Assembly (NCBI GenBank): GCA_963764195.1
Contig: CAVXRG010000010.1
Coordinates: 744,001 to 808,000, forward strand
From: JBDSSS01 sp963764195
GTDB lineage: Bacteria; Actinomycetota; Actinomycetes; Actinomycetales; Dermatophilaceae
Direction: 5' to 3'
DNA: 64,000 nt
A model generated the notes under the pieces. It worked only from the letters and a program-made list of their open reading frames with translations, had not been told where the DNA came from and searched no databases. This document shows positions 8,147 through 17,255 of this stretch, in pieces. A program made the translations under genes and the position numbers. Position 1 is the first letter of the stretch; each line of letters begins with the position of its first letter.

Positions 8147-11137
8147 TCAGTCGCGCTCGCGATAGCCCCGCGCGCCACGGTCGGTGAGGCCCCAGGCGTC
8201 CTCCGACTCCTCGTCCTCCTCCTCGACCCGCGGCTCGATGACCCCCGGGGTCCACGCAGCGACGGGGACGTGGGCCGTCTCGTCACCGCGCCGCTCGCTC
8301 CGCTCGGCCACGAGGGCGGCGGTCCGCTGGTGCGGCTCGTCGTCCATGGGTGCAGACGACACGGCCGCCGCGGGCGGGGGCTCCTCGCCGACGGCCACGA
8401 CCTCGTTCTCGTAGGGGGCCGGGACCGTGAGGCCCAGCTCCTCGTCGGTCGGGTCGTTGGGGTGGGCGACGTCATCGCCGCGCAGCAGGGCGAGGGTCTG
8501 GTCCAGGTCGTCCGGACGGACGAGGACGTCGCGGGCCTTGCTGCCCTCGCTCGGGCCGACGATGCCGCGCGACTCGAGCAGGTCCATCAACCGCCCGGCC
8601 TTGGCGAAGCCGACCCGCAGCTTGCGCTGGAGCATCGAGGTCGACCCGAACTGGGTCGTCACGACGAGCTCGGTCGCCTGGAGCAGGACGTCGAGGTCGT
8701 CGCCGATGTCGTCGTCCATCTGCTTCTTCGGGGCCGCGACGGTGACGTCCTCGACGTAGTTGGGCTTGAGCTGGGTCGTGACGAACTTGACGACCTCGTG
8801 GATCTCCGACTCGTTGACCCACGCGCCCTGGACACGCATCGGCTTGCTCGCGCCCATCGGCAGGAAGAGCGCGTCACCCTGGCCGATGAGCTTCTCGGCG
8901 CCGGGCTGGTCGAGCACGACCCGGGAGTCGGCGAGCGAGCTCGTCGCGAATGCCATCCGGGAGGGCACGTTGGCCTTGATCAGGCCGGTGACGACGTCGA
9001 CCGACGGGCGCTGGGTGGCGAGCACGAGATGGATGCCGGCGGCGCGCGCCAGCTGCGTGATCCGGACGACCGACTCCTCGACGTCTCGCGGGGCGACCAT
9101 CATCAGGTCGGCGAGCTCGTCCACGACGACGAGGAGGTAGGGGTAGGTCGTCAGCTGGCGCTCCGAGCCCGGCAGCGGCTTGACCTTGCCCGCGCGGACC
9201 GCCTTGTTGAAGTCGTCGATGTGCTTGAAGCCGAAGGCGGCCAGGTCGTCGTAGCGCTGGTCCATCTCCTTGACGACCCACGCGAGGGCCTCCGCGGCCT
9301 TCTTCGGGTTGGTGATGATCGGGGTGATCAGGTGCGGGATGCCCTCGTATGCCGTGAGCTCGACCCGCTTGGGGTCGACGAGGATCATCCGGACCTCCTC
9401 GGGCGTGGCCCGCATCAGGATCGAGGTGATCATCGAGTTGACGAAGGAGCTCTTGCCCGAGCCGGTCGCGCCCGCGACGAGCAGGTGCGGCATCTTCGCG
9501 AGGTTGGCGATGACGTAGGCGCCCTCGACGTCCTTGCCGACACCCATCACCATCGGGTGCTCGTTGCCGCGCGCGGTCTGGCTGCGCAGGACGTCACCGA
9601 GCGAGACGTTCTCGCGGTCGAGGTTGGGGATCTCGATGCCGATGGCCGACTTGCCCGGGATCGGGCTGAGGATGCGCACGTCGGCGGAGGCGACGGCATA
9701 CGCGATGTTCTTCGACAGGGCGGTGACCCGCTCCACCTTCGTGCCCGAGCCGAGCTCCACCTCGTAGCGGGTGACCGTCGGCCCCCGGGTGAAGCCGGTG
9801 ACGGCGGCGTCGATGTCGAACTGGTCGAAGACCCCGGTGAGCGACTCGACGACGCGGTCGTTGGTCTCGCTCCGGGTCTTGTGGGCCGGCCCCGGGGTGA
9901 GCATCGCGTGGTCGGGCAGGTGGTAGGTGACGTCGCCCTCGAGGGAGAGCTGCAGGGCCCGGGCGGGCAGGTCGGTCATCGGCGGCGGGACGAGCTCGGC
10001 CTTCGGACCGACGGTCCGCACCGGGGGCGCGCCGTGGGTCTTCGGGTCGGTGGCGTCGACGCCCTTGCGGCCACCGGGCCGCGGGGCGAGGACACCCGGC
10101 TCGGTGGGACGCTTCTCCCCCGGGCGTGGCCCCCCGGCCGGGGTGCCCGCGGCGGCGGCAGCCTCGGCGGCCTCCGCATCGGCGCGGACCTGAGCGGCCT
10201 GGCGGAACGCCTCGTCGCCGTCACGCTCGGAGAGGTCCACGGCCTCCCGGCGGGCGCGCTTGGCGGGCTTGCCGGCCGGGCGCTCGGGCTCGAAGTCCGC
10301 GTCGGCGTCGTGGTGGTCATCGGGGTCGCGCCGCAGCACGAGTGAGCGCAGCTGGCGCAACCGCTCGGGGATCATCGTCACCGGCGTGGCCGTGAGCACG
10401 AGCAGCCCGAAGACGCCCAGCAGGAGGAGCAGCGCGAGGGCGCCGTAGCTCGAGATCGCCGCGGCGAGGGGGCTCGAGGCGAGGAAGCCGAGGATGCCGC
10501 CGGCGGCACGCATCGGGCCGGCGCCGTCGGGCGGGTTGGGGATCCCGGCGTCGAGGTGGGCCAGGCCGCAGGCGGAGAAGGTGAGGGCGATGAGTCCGAC
10601 GACGACGCGGTTGGTCGTGCCGTCGTCCTGGGGCGCGCGCATCAGGCGCAGGCCGAGGGCGAGCAGGACGAGCGGCACGGCATACGCCACCCGGCCGAAG
10701 GTCCCCGCGACGACGGCGTGGACGACGTCGCCGAAGGTCCCCGAGACTCCCCACCACTCCCGCGCAGCGATGACGACGGCGAGCGCGAGCAGCGAGAAGG
10801 CGAGGCCGTCGCGGCGGTGCTCCGGCTCGAGGTCCAACGCGCTGCTGCCGACGCGGCGGACGGCTCCACCGGCGACGTGCGAGACGCCCATCCACGTGGT
10901 GCGCACGGCGCGGAGCGGCAGCGGCAGGCCGCCCCCACGCGCCTTGCTCGTGGCCGCGGTCTTGCCGGTCTTGGGGGCCGCGCTGCGGGCCGCGGGCTTG
11001 CGCGGAGCGGGTCGGCTCGCGCGGGCAGCGGCGGGACGGGCGGCGGCGGGACGCGAGGAGGCGCCGGCCGATGACGCCGTGGCCCGACCTGATGCGGTCG
11101 GGCCGGAGCGTGGGCTGTTGGACGGACGAGTCGCCAT
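8147..11137 (-). CDS. ftsK: DNA translocase FtsK
   Basis: A 996-residue FtsK/SpoIIIE protein that pumps chromosomal DNA through the division septum and activates dimer resolution at dif. It starts at ATG 11137; the frame stays open upstream but that stretch is not family-like. The Ala/Pro/Arg-rich N-tail (1-95) precedes four membrane helices (about 100-260), an acidic linker, the alpha/beta motor with Walker A GATGSGKSS (near 557) and Walker B LLVVVDELADLMM, and the winged-helix gamma domain (about 815-880, LRVGFAKAGRLMDLLE) that reads polar KOPS sites. An acidic C-terminal extension of about 110 residues follows gamma. Confidence 0.96.
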   Translation of the reverse strand: MATRPSNSPRSGPTASGRATASSAGASSRPAAARPAAARASRPAPRKPAARSAAPKTGKTAATSKARGGGLPLPLRAVRTTWMGVSHVAGGAVRRVGSSALDLEPEHRRDGLAFSLLALAVVIAAREWWGVSGTFGDVVHAVVAGTFGRVAYAVPLVLLALGLRLMRAPQDDGTTNRVVVGLIALTFSACGLAHLDAGIPNPPDGAGPMRAAGGILGFLASSPLAAAISSYGALALLLLLGVFGLLVLTATPVTMIPERLRQLRSLVLRRDPDDHHDADADFEPERPAGKPAKRARREAVDLSERDGDEAFRQAAQVRADAEAAEAAAAAGTPAGGPRPGEKRPTEPGVLAPRPGGRKGVDATDPKTHGAPPVRTVGPKAELVPPPMTDLPARALQLSLEGDVTYHLPDHAMLTPGPAHKTRSETNDRVVESLTGVFDQFDIDAAVTGFTRGPTVTRYEVELGSGTKVERVTALSKNIAYAVASADVRILSPIPGKSAIGIEIPNLDRENVSLGDVLRSQTARGNEHPMVMGVGKDVEGAYVIANLAKMPHLLVAGATGSGKSSFVNSMITSILMRATPEEVRMILVDPKRVELTAYEGIPHLITPIITNPKKAAEALAWVVKEMDQRYDDLAAFGFKHIDDFNKAVRAGKVKPLPGSERQLTTYPYLLVVVDELADLMMVAPRDVEESVVRITQLARAAGIHLVLATQRPSVDVVTGLIKANVPSRMAFATSSLADSRVVLDQPGAEKLIGQGDALFLPMGASKPMRVQGAWVNESEIHEVVKFVTTQLKPNYVEDVTVAAPKKQMDDDIGDDLDVLLQATELVVTTQFGSTSMLQRKLRVGFAKAGRLMDLLESRGIVGPSEGSKARDVLVRPDDLDQTLALLRGDDVAHPNDPTDEELGLTVPAPYENEVVAVGEEPPPAAAVSSAPMDDEPHQRTAALVAERSERRGDETAHVPVAAWTPGVIEPRVEEEDEESEDAWGLTDRGARGYRERD

Positions 11138-11289
11138 GGTTGCACCGTAGTTGACCGTCAGGCTGAACTCACGCGTCACACGCGCAACAGGAGGGTCCGG
11201 TCGGCCGCCCGTTCGGAGGCCCCGCCCCGCATGTCCGGACTCGGCCCGGACGGCAGGTGTCTCACATCCCGGGCGTCCGATCCGGAGTG

Positions 11290-11319
11290 TGGACACGGAC
11301 GGCGACCGGACCCTATCGT
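11290..11319 (+). promoter_or_regulatory. Putative promoter of the SAM-IV/aminotransferase transcript
   Basis: TGGACA at 11290-11295 and TATCGT at 11314-11319 are separated by 18 bases. Transcription would begin near 11326, just where the SAM-IV aptamer begins. The boxes match the sigma-70-type consensus only moderately; the position is the better argument. Confidence 0.45.
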
Positions 11320-11327
11320 CGGCGCAG

Positions 11328-11470
11328 GTCATGAGTGCCAGTGACAAGCCCCGGCTCGCTGGTCAGCAACCCTCCTCCGCGGTGGGGTGCTCCGGGTGAC
11401 GACCCGGCCGTCCCCTGCCGCACTCGCGCAGGGAACGGCAAGCGCGGACCTGCATCCGGTGGGTCCCAGA
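11328..11470 (+). ncRNA. SAM-IV riboswitch
   Basis: The aptamer core is recognisable from memory of the actinomycete SAM-IV class: GGTCATGAGTGCCAG opens it at 11328, followed by AAGCCCCGGCTCGCTGG, the SAM-binding-core segment CAGCAACCCTCC, then CGCGGTGGGGTGCTCCGGGT and the closing GACGACC. A P5-like hairpin CCCTGC/GCAGGG lies at about 11411-11432. The element senses S-adenosylmethionine and in actinobacteria precedes sulfur-assimilation genes. Here it is followed 16 bases later by an aminotransferase start with its own GGAG site at 11476-11479; no terminator with a U-run is visible, so control of translation is more likely than attenuation. Confidence 0.9.
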
Positions 11471-11486
11471 ACCCTGGAGCACTCCC

Positions 11487-12905
11487 ATGTCCGTCCACCC
11501 CGTCCACCCCGTCTCCTCATGGCGCTGCGCCGGAGCCCCGGCCGCCCCGCCTAGCCGGCCCCTGCACGTCGCCACCCCCGCTGACGCCACGACGACCGGC
11601 CTCCCGACGGTCGTGGGCGCCGGCCTGACGGTGCCGACCCTCGCGGGACCGACCCCCTACGCCAACCTCGACCACGCCGCCTCGACACCCGCCCTGACCG
11701 TCGTGCGCGACGCCGTGGACCGCGCCCTCGAGACCTACTCGTCGGTGCACCGGGGCGCCGGCTACGCATCGCGCCTCACGAGCGCGTGGTACGAGCAGGC
11801 CCGCGCGGAGGTGGGGCGCTTCGTCGGCGTCCGGGCCGACGACACCGTGGTGTTCACGCGCTCGACGACCGACTCGTGGGCGCTGTTGTCCAAGGCGCTC
11901 CCGGACGCGACGACGGTCTTCGTCTTCGGCACCGAGCACCACTCGACCCTGCTGCCCTGGGGCCGCTTGCGGACGGTGCGGCTGCCCGTGCCCCGCACCG
12001 TGGCCGAGGCCGTCGACCTGCTCGACGAGGCCCTCGCCGCCCACCCGGCCCCGCACCGGCTCGTCGTCGTCACGGCCGCCTCCAACGTCACCGGTGAGGT
12101 GTGGCCCGTCGATCACCTCGCGACCCTGGCACACCGGCACGACGCCCGGATCGCCGTCGATGCCGCACAGCTGTCGGCGCACCGGCCGATCGACCTCGCC
12201 GGCTGGGATGCCGACTACGTCGCCTTCTCCGGACACAAGACCTACGCGCCCTACGGGGCCGGGGTGCTCGCGGGCCGCGCCGACTGGCTCGACGCCGGCA
12301 CGCCCTACCTCGCCGGCGGCGGGGCGACGACGAACGTCACCGCCGACACGACGACCTGGGCGACGGGGGCGGCCCGGCATGAGGGCGGCAGCCCCAACGT
12401 CATCGGCGCGGTCGCGCTCGCGGCCGCCTGCGCCACCATCGCGGGTCACCGCGCCGAGATCGAGCGCCACGAGAGCGACCTGCTCGCGGCGCTGCGGGCC
12501 GGGCTCTCGCAGGTCGAGGGGGTCGAGGTGCTCTCGATCTTCGGCGAGGCCCACGACCGCGTCGGCGTCGTCGCCTTCACCGTCGCGGGCTGGGACTCCT
12601 CGCTGGTCTCCCAGGTGCTCGCGGTCGAGCACGGCATCGGCGTGCGCGACGGCCGGTTCTGCGCCCACGTCCTCGTTGACGAGCTGCTCGACGACCTGGC
12701 GGCCGAGCCCTTCGGCGAGCGTCCGGGAACGGCGGTGCGGGCGAGCCTCGGCCTCGGCTCGACCGCGGAGGGCGTCGACCGGCTCGTGAGCGGCATACGT
12801 GCCCTCGTGGCGCACGGGACCACGGCGACCTGGACTCGCGGCGAGCGTGGCTGGGTCATCGACGGCGACGACCCCCGCGACGCCGAGGCCGTCCGCCCCT
12901 GGTGA
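11487..12905 (+). CDS. Class V aminotransferase, cysteine desulfurase-like, under SAM-IV control
   Basis: A 472-residue PLP enzyme of the class V (NifS/SufS-like) fold. YANLDHAASTPAL marks the N-terminus of the large domain, DAAQLSAHRPID carries the cofactor Asp, and FSGHKTYAPYGAGVL contains the Schiff-base lysine. The start ATG is set by GGAG at 11476. The first 45 residues are a Pro/His/Ala-rich extension not needed for the fold. SAM control argues for a role in sulfur or methionine/cysteine metabolism rather than Fe-S assembly, since no suf or isc genes are near. The active-site cysteine loop of true desulfurases is not obvious: RFCAHVLVDELL (near residue 390) is the only candidate. Confidence 0.85.
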   Translation: MSVHPVHPVSSWRCAGAPAAPPSRPLHVATPADATTTGLPTVVGAGLTVPTLAGPTPYANLDHAASTPALTVVRDAVDRALETYSSVHRGAGYASRLTSAWYEQARAEVGRFVGVRADDTVVFTRSTTDSWALLSKALPDATTVFVFGTEHHSTLLPWGRLRTVRLPVPRTVAEAVDLLDEALAAHPAPHRLVVVTAASNVTGEVWPVDHLATLAHRHDARIAVDAAQLSAHRPIDLAGWDADYVAFSGHKTYAPYGAGVLAGRADWLDAGTPYLAGGGATTNVTADTTTWATGAARHEGGSPNVIGAVALAAACATIAGHRAEIERHESDLLAALRAGLSQVEGVEVLSIFGEAHDRVGVVAFTVAGWDSSLVSQVLAVEHGIGVRDGRFCAHVLVDELLDDLAAEPFGERPGTAVRASLGLGSTAEGVDRLVSGIRALVAHGTTATWTRGERGWVIDGDDPRDAEAVRPW

Positions 12906-12916
12906 CCCGGGCTACG

Positions 12917-12952
12917 AAACGTGCGGCCAAACCGCCTTCTGACCGCACGTTT
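12917..12952. terminator. Bidirectional hairpin between convergent genes
   Basis: Perfect 10-bp arms AAACGTGCGG (12917-12926) and CCGCACGTTT (12943-12952) around a 16-base loop, placed between the aminotransferase (+) and the EEP gene (-). The A and T runs at the ends of the arms make it usable from both sides. Confidence 0.75.
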
Positions 12953-12978
12953 GGTAACCGGGGCGGCGAAAGCGCGTG

Positions 12979-13932
12979 TCAGTCGAGGGCGTATGCCGCC
13001 CAGACCGCTGCGTGGTCGGTGCCATGCATCGCGACCTGCCCGGCCTCGACGAGGGTGAGGCCGCGGCTGAGCAGGTGGTCGAGCTGGACGTAGGCCGGGA
13101 GCCGCTGGCCAACGAAGGGCCACGTGCGCACCCAGCCCTGCCCGGCCGCCCGCTGCGCGTCGACCGCCCCGTCGGCGACGGCCCGGAACCCCGGGTGTCC
13201 CGCCGAGGCGTTGAAGTCGCCCGCCATCACGAAGGCCTCGCCGGCGGGCTGGCGTTCGCGCCACCTCTGGAGGGCGAGGAGGCTGACCCGCCACTCCCCC
13301 GTCAGGTCCCGCAGCGGCGCCATCGCGTGGACGGCCTTGAGCCGGACCCGTTCGCCGCTGACCGACACCGCCACCTCCGGCTGCCGGTTGGGGGTCTGCT
13401 CGATCGACCCGTCGTCGCCGGGGCTGAGGAGGCTGAGGGGGTAGCGCGACCAGACGAGGGTGCCGGTGGGCGAGTCCGCCATCGCCTGTCCCTCACGAGC
13501 GGTGAAGTAGGTGTCGGCCCCCTGGGCATCGAGCCGGTCGACCTCGGCCGGAGTGACCTCGGTGAGGACGAGCACGTCGACGGCATGGTCGCGCACCGCC
13601 CTCATCAGCTGCTCCGGGTCGGCCTGGCCGATCCTGAGGTTCGCCGCCATCACGGTCAGGTCGTGATCGGCCCCCGGCGTCGTGTGGGCGATGAAGTCCG
13701 GCACCGCGACCATCCCGGCGACCACGAGGGCGAGCCCGACCGGCACGAGCATCCACCACCGGCGCAGCAGCAGGGTCGCGAGCAGGACGAGCAGCAGCGC
13801 CAGCACGACGAAGGGGCCCGCCGTCTGGAGCACGACGACGGGCCGGCTCGTCACGTCGAGCAGGGACAGCGCCGCGACGAGGCCGAGCCCGACGAGGGCC
13901 GCCGCGATGGCGAGGTCGATCGGTCGGCGCAT
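12979..13932 (-). CDS. Membrane-anchored endonuclease/exonuclease/phosphatase family protein
   Basis: A 317-residue protein with three N-terminal membrane helices (about 5-25, 35-60, 65-85) and an EEP (DNase I-like) domain outside. Visible family motifs are VMAANLRIGQAD with the N-terminal Asn, VLVLTEVT with the metal Glu, VMAGDFNAS, and the C-terminal QLDHLLSR with the catalytic DH pair. Such secreted-side EEP proteins are common in actinobacteria; their substrate (nucleic acid, phosphoinositide or sphingolipid) is unknown. The ATG at 13932 lies two bases after the rnj stop in the restored frame, so it is co-transcribed with dapA and rnj. Confidence 0.8.
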   Translation of the reverse strand: MRRPIDLAIAAALVGLGLVAALSLLDVTSRPVVVLQTAGPFVVLALLLVLLATLLLRRWWMLVPVGLALVVAGMVAVPDFIAHTTPGADHDLTVMAANLRIGQADPEQLMRAVRDHAVDVLVLTEVTPAEVDRLDAQGADTYFTAREGQAMADSPTGTLVWSRYPLSLLSPGDDGSIEQTPNRQPEVAVSVSGERVRLKAVHAMAPLRDLTGEWRVSLLALQRWRERQPAGEAFVMAGDFNASAGHPGFRAVADGAVDAQRAAGQGWVRTWPFVGQRLPAYVQLDHLLSRGLTLVEAGQVAMHGTDHAAVWAAYALD

Positions 13933-13934
13933 CC

Positions 13935-15621
13935 TCAGGCCTGCAGGACGACCGGGATGATCATCGGGCGACGACGGATCTTGCCGCCGACCCACGACCC
14001 GACGGTGCGCCGGATGATCTGCTGGAGCTGGTGGTCGTCGCGCACCCCGTCGGCGACCGCCTCCTCGATGGCCCGCGGCGACCCGCGGGATGACCTCGTC
14101 GAACACGACGGCGTCCTCGACGAAGCCCCGGGCCGTGATCTCCGGGCCGGAGGCGATCGTGCCCGTCGCGGCGTCGAGCACGACGATGCAGGTGAGGAAA
14201 CCCTCGTCGCGCAGGATCCGACGGTCCTTGAGCAGCTCCTCGTCGGTGCCGCCGATGTTGCTGCCGTCGACGTAGGTGTAGCCGCACGCGATGACCCCGA
14301 CGACGGAGGCCACGCCATCGACGAGGTCGACGACGACACCGTCCTCGGCGAGCAGCACGCGCTCCTCGGGTACCCCGCTCAGGACTGCGAGCCGGGAGTT
14401 GGCATAGAGGTGGCGCCACTCGCCGTGCACGGGTAGCACGTTGCGCGGCCGCACGATGTTGTAGCAGTAGAGCAGCTCACCCGCGCTTGCGTGGCCGGAG
14501 ACGTGCACCTTCGCGTTGCCCTTGTGGACGACGTCGGCGCCGAGGCGCATGAGGCCGTTGATGACGCGGTAGACGGCGTTCTCGTTGCCGGGGATGAGGC
14601 TGCTGGCGAGCAGCACGGTGTCGCCCGGTCCGACGTCGATCCGGTGCTCCCGGTTGGCCATCCGCGACAGGGCCGCCATCGGCTCGCCCTGCGACCCGGT
14701 GCAGACGAGGACGATCTCGTCGTCCCGCAGGGCATCGAGGCGCTTGAGGTCGACGAGGATGCCGTCCGGCACGCGGAGGTAGCCGAGCTCGGCCGCGATC
14801 CCCATGTTGCGGACCATCGACCGGCCGACCATCGCCACCTTGCGGCCGGCCTTCTCCGCCGCGTCGAGCACCTGCTGGACCCGGTGCACATGGCTGCTGA
14901 AGCAGGCCACGATGACCCGGCGCTGGGCGTGCCGGAAGACCTTGTCGATCGCCGGCGCGATCTCGAGCTCGGGCGTGGTGAAGCCGGGGACGTCGGCGTT
15001 GGTCGAGTCGGTGAGGAAGAGGTCGACCCCCTCCTCTCCGAGCCGCGCGAAGGCGCGCAGGTCGGTGAGCCGCCCGTCGAGGGGCAGCTGGTCCATCTTG
15101 AAGTCACCGGTGTGGAGCAGCGTGCCCGCCTCGGTGCGAACGAAGACGGCGAGCGCGTCGGGGATCGAGTGGTTGACCGCGACGAACTCGAGGTCGAAGA
15201 CACCGAGCTGCTCGCGCTGGCCCTCGCGCACCGTCATCGTGAACGGCCGGATCCGGTGCTCCTTCAGCTTGGCCTCGACGAGGGCCAGGGTGAGGGTCGA
15301 GCCGATGAGCGGGATGTCTTCCTTGAGCCGCAGCAGGTAGGGCACCGCCCCGATGTGGTCCTCGTGGCCGTGGGTCAGCACGATCGCCTCGATGTCGTCG
15401 AGCCGGTCGGCGAGCGCGGAGAAGTCGGGGAGGATGAGGTCGACGCCGGGGTGGTTGTCCTCGGGGAAGAGCACCCCGCAGTCGATGACGAGGAGCCGTC
15501 CCTTCGTCTCGAGGACGGCCATGTTGCGGCCCACCTCCCCCAGGCCACCGAGGGCGACGACGCGAAGGGCGTTGTCGGGCAGTGGTGGTGGTGCGGGCAG
15601 CTCGGGGTGAGGATGGCTCAC
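13935..15621 (-). pseudogene. rnj: Ribonuclease J, interrupted by one single-base insertion
   Basis: RNase J is the metallo-beta-lactamase-fold endo/5'-exoribonuclease of mRNA turnover and rRNA maturation. The frame opens at GTG 15621 and shows ALGGLGEVGRN, the zinc motif THGHEDHIGA and the beta-CASP domain. Near 14071-14078 one extra base (a G in the coding strand, GCCGCGGGCC) shifts the frame, so the ribosome would read through into the downstream EEP gene and give an 880-residue fusion. Removing that base restores AIEEAVADG and the normal end, GSWVGGKIRRRPMIIPVVLQ, giving about 561 residues, the usual size. Because rnj is a core gene and everything else is intact, a sequence error is likelier than a real pseudogene. 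Confidence 0.85.
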
Positions 15622-15631
15622 AGAGGTCCTG

Positions 15632-16543
15632 TCAGTCGGTGGGGACGGCGCCGGTGACGGCGCTCGGGGCGTCGAGGGCGGCGCGCACCAGCGCGGTCTG
15701 CTCCTCGGTCGCGGGCACGAGCGGAAGGCGCACGGCCGCCGAACCGATGAGGCCCTGGTGGGCGAGAGCCGCCTTGGCCATGATCGCGCCCTGGGTGACG
15801 TTCATGACCGCGTCGACGGCCGGCGTGAGGGCACGGTGGATCGCACGGGCGTCGTCCCAGCGCCCGTCGAGGACCGCGTCGGCCATCGCGCGGTATGCCG
15901 CCGGGCTCACCTGCGAGGTGACGCCGACGAAGCCGACGGCGCCGTTGGCGAAGTGGGTCAGGTTTGCCGCGTCGTCGCCGGAGTACCACTGGAGGTCGGT
16001 GCACTCCATCAGCTCGCCGGCCAGCCACAGGTCGGCGCGCGCATCCTTCACGGCGACGATCCGGTCGTGCTCGGCGATGGCGAGGTAGGTCTCTCGGGCG
16101 ATCGCGATGCCGGAGCGGCCCGGGATGTCGTAGACCATGACCGGGAGGCCGGTCGCGTCGGCGGCGGCAGTGAAGTGCGCGACGAGCCCGGCCTGGGGTG
16201 GCTTGTTGTAGTAGGGAGTGACGACGAGCAGCGCGTGGGCGCCGGCCCGCTCCGCCTGCTGGGCGAGCTCGACCGTGTGGGCCGTGGCGTTGGTGCCGAC
16301 CCCGGCGATGACGACGGCCCGGTCCCCCACCGCCTCGACGACGGCCCGGAGCACCTGCACCTTCTCGGCGTCGGTCGTCGTCGGGGACTCGCCGGTCGTG
16401 CCGGAGACGACGAGGCCGTCGTGGCCGGCGTCGACGAGGTGGCTGGCAACCCGCTGGGCGGCGTCGAGGTCGAGGGAGCCGTCCGGGTGCATCGGCGTGA
16501 CCATCGCCGAGAGGACCCGACCGAGCGGGGGTGCGTCTGCCAT
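15632..16543 (-). CDS. dapA: 4-hydroxy-tetrahydrodipicolinate synthase
   Basis: A 303-residue TIM-barrel aldolase condensing pyruvate with aspartate semialdehyde, the first committed step to lysine and diaminopimelate. VVSGTTGESPT binds the substrate carboxylate, VVTPYYNKPPQ holds the proton-relay Tyr, and IVAVKDA carries the Schiff-base lysine. The frame is open to 16951, but ATG 16543 begins the family-typical N-terminus (LGRVLSAMVTPM). Ten bases separate its stop from rnj, matching the conserved actinobacterial dapA-rnj order. The next lysine gene, dapB, is at 26.6 kb. Confidence 0.96.
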   Translation of the reverse strand: MADAPPLGRVLSAMVTPMHPDGSLDLDAAQRVASHLVDAGHDGLVVSGTTGESPTTTDAEKVQVLRAVVEAVGDRAVVIAGVGTNATAHTVELAQQAERAGAHALLVVTPYYNKPPQAGLVAHFTAAADATGLPVMVYDIPGRSGIAIARETYLAIAEHDRIVAVKDARADLWLAGELMECTDLQWYSGDDAANLTHFANGAVGFVGVTSQVSPAAYRAMADAVLDGRWDDARAIHRALTPAVDAVMNVTQGAIMAKAALAHQGLIGSAAVRLPLVPATEEQTALVRAALDAPSAVTGAVPTD

Positions 16544-16660
16544 GGGGGAAAGGTTAGCGCCGCGGCGTCCGGTCGCCGCCGAGCACTCGCCGGGTGGACG
16601 GCCCCCGTCCGCCTGCCCTGCCCTGGGGACGGGGCCGGCGACGGGCCGGGACGAGAAGGA

Positions 16661-16698
16661 CGAGGCGCCACCCGCTCGGGGGTCCGAGTGGCGCCTCG
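16661..16698 (-). terminator. Hairpin terminator after thyA-dfrA
   Basis: Perfect 11-bp arms CGAGGCGCCAC (16661-16671) and GTGGCGCCTCG (16688-16698) with a 16-base loop. It lies 33 bases past the dfrA stop and upstream of dapA, so it would separate the two transcripts. There is no U-run, as usual in high-GC actinobacteria. Confidence 0.7.
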
Positions 16699-16730
16699 CC
16701 ACCCCCTCCATCGGCCGGTCGAGGAAGTCG

Positions 16731-17240
16731 TTACAGCGCCGGTGCCGACCGATCCGCGGCGCCACCGGCCCCTCGGTCCCGCCGCTCCCAGGTGGACCAG
16801 ACGAGCCCCTCCCCCGGAACGGCGTCGGTCCGCTCCCAGGTCGAGCCGTCGATCGCGGGGAAGGTGACCGACCCCGCCGGCGCGAGGTCGACCTCGGTGA
16901 CCAGGAGGCGAGCGGCATACGGCATCGCCTCCCGGTAGATCTCACCGCCACCGACGACGAACGCCAGCTCGACCCCGGCGACGAGCCCGAGGGCCTCGCC
17001 GAGGGAGTGCGCCGTCTCGACCCCGAGGTGACCCCAGTCGGGCTGACGGGTGACGACGATGCTGCGTCGGCCCGGGAGTGCGCCCATGCTCTCGAAGGTG
17101 CGCCGGCCCATCACCATCGGGTGGCCCATCGTCGTGCGCTTGAAGTACCGGAGGTCCTCGGGCAGGTGCCAGGGCATCCCCGAACCGTCGCCGATGACGC
17201 CGTTGCGGGCGACGGCGGCGATGAGCACGATCTCCGTCAC
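16731..17240 (-). CDS. dfrA: Dihydrofolate reductase
   Basis: A 169-residue DHFR that regenerates tetrahydrofolate with NADPH. Motifs in order: AAVARNGVIGDGSGMPWHLPE (substrate loop; the acidic catalytic residue is the Glu after PWHLP), GHPMVMGRRTFES (NADPH), SIVVTRQ and FVVGGGEIYREAMPYA. The start is GTG at 17240, 15 bases after the thyA stop. Pairing with thyA closes the folate cycle: ThyA produces dihydrofolate, which this enzyme reduces. Confidence 0.95.
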   Translation of the reverse strand: MTEIVLIAAVARNGVIGDGSGMPWHLPEDLRYFKRTTMGHPMVMGRRTFESMGALPGRRSIVVTRQPDWGHLGVETAHSLGEALGLVAGVELAFVVGGGEIYREAMPYAARLLVTEVDLAPAGSVTFPAIDGSTWERTDAVPGEGLVWSTWERRDRGAGGAADRSAPAL

Positions 17241-17255
17241 GGGTGAAACCGGCCC

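Noticed and set aside
8270..10345. Long open frame on plus opposite ftsK (691 codons)
   Set aside because: Composed mainly of Arg, Gly, Asp, Val and His, with no domain; it is the mirror of a GC-rich coding frame on the other strand.
15632..16951. Long N-terminal extension of DapA (136 residues)
   Set aside because: Arg/Ser/Pro-rich, reaches into dfrA and crosses the dfrA terminator; ATG 16543 gives the normal DapA.
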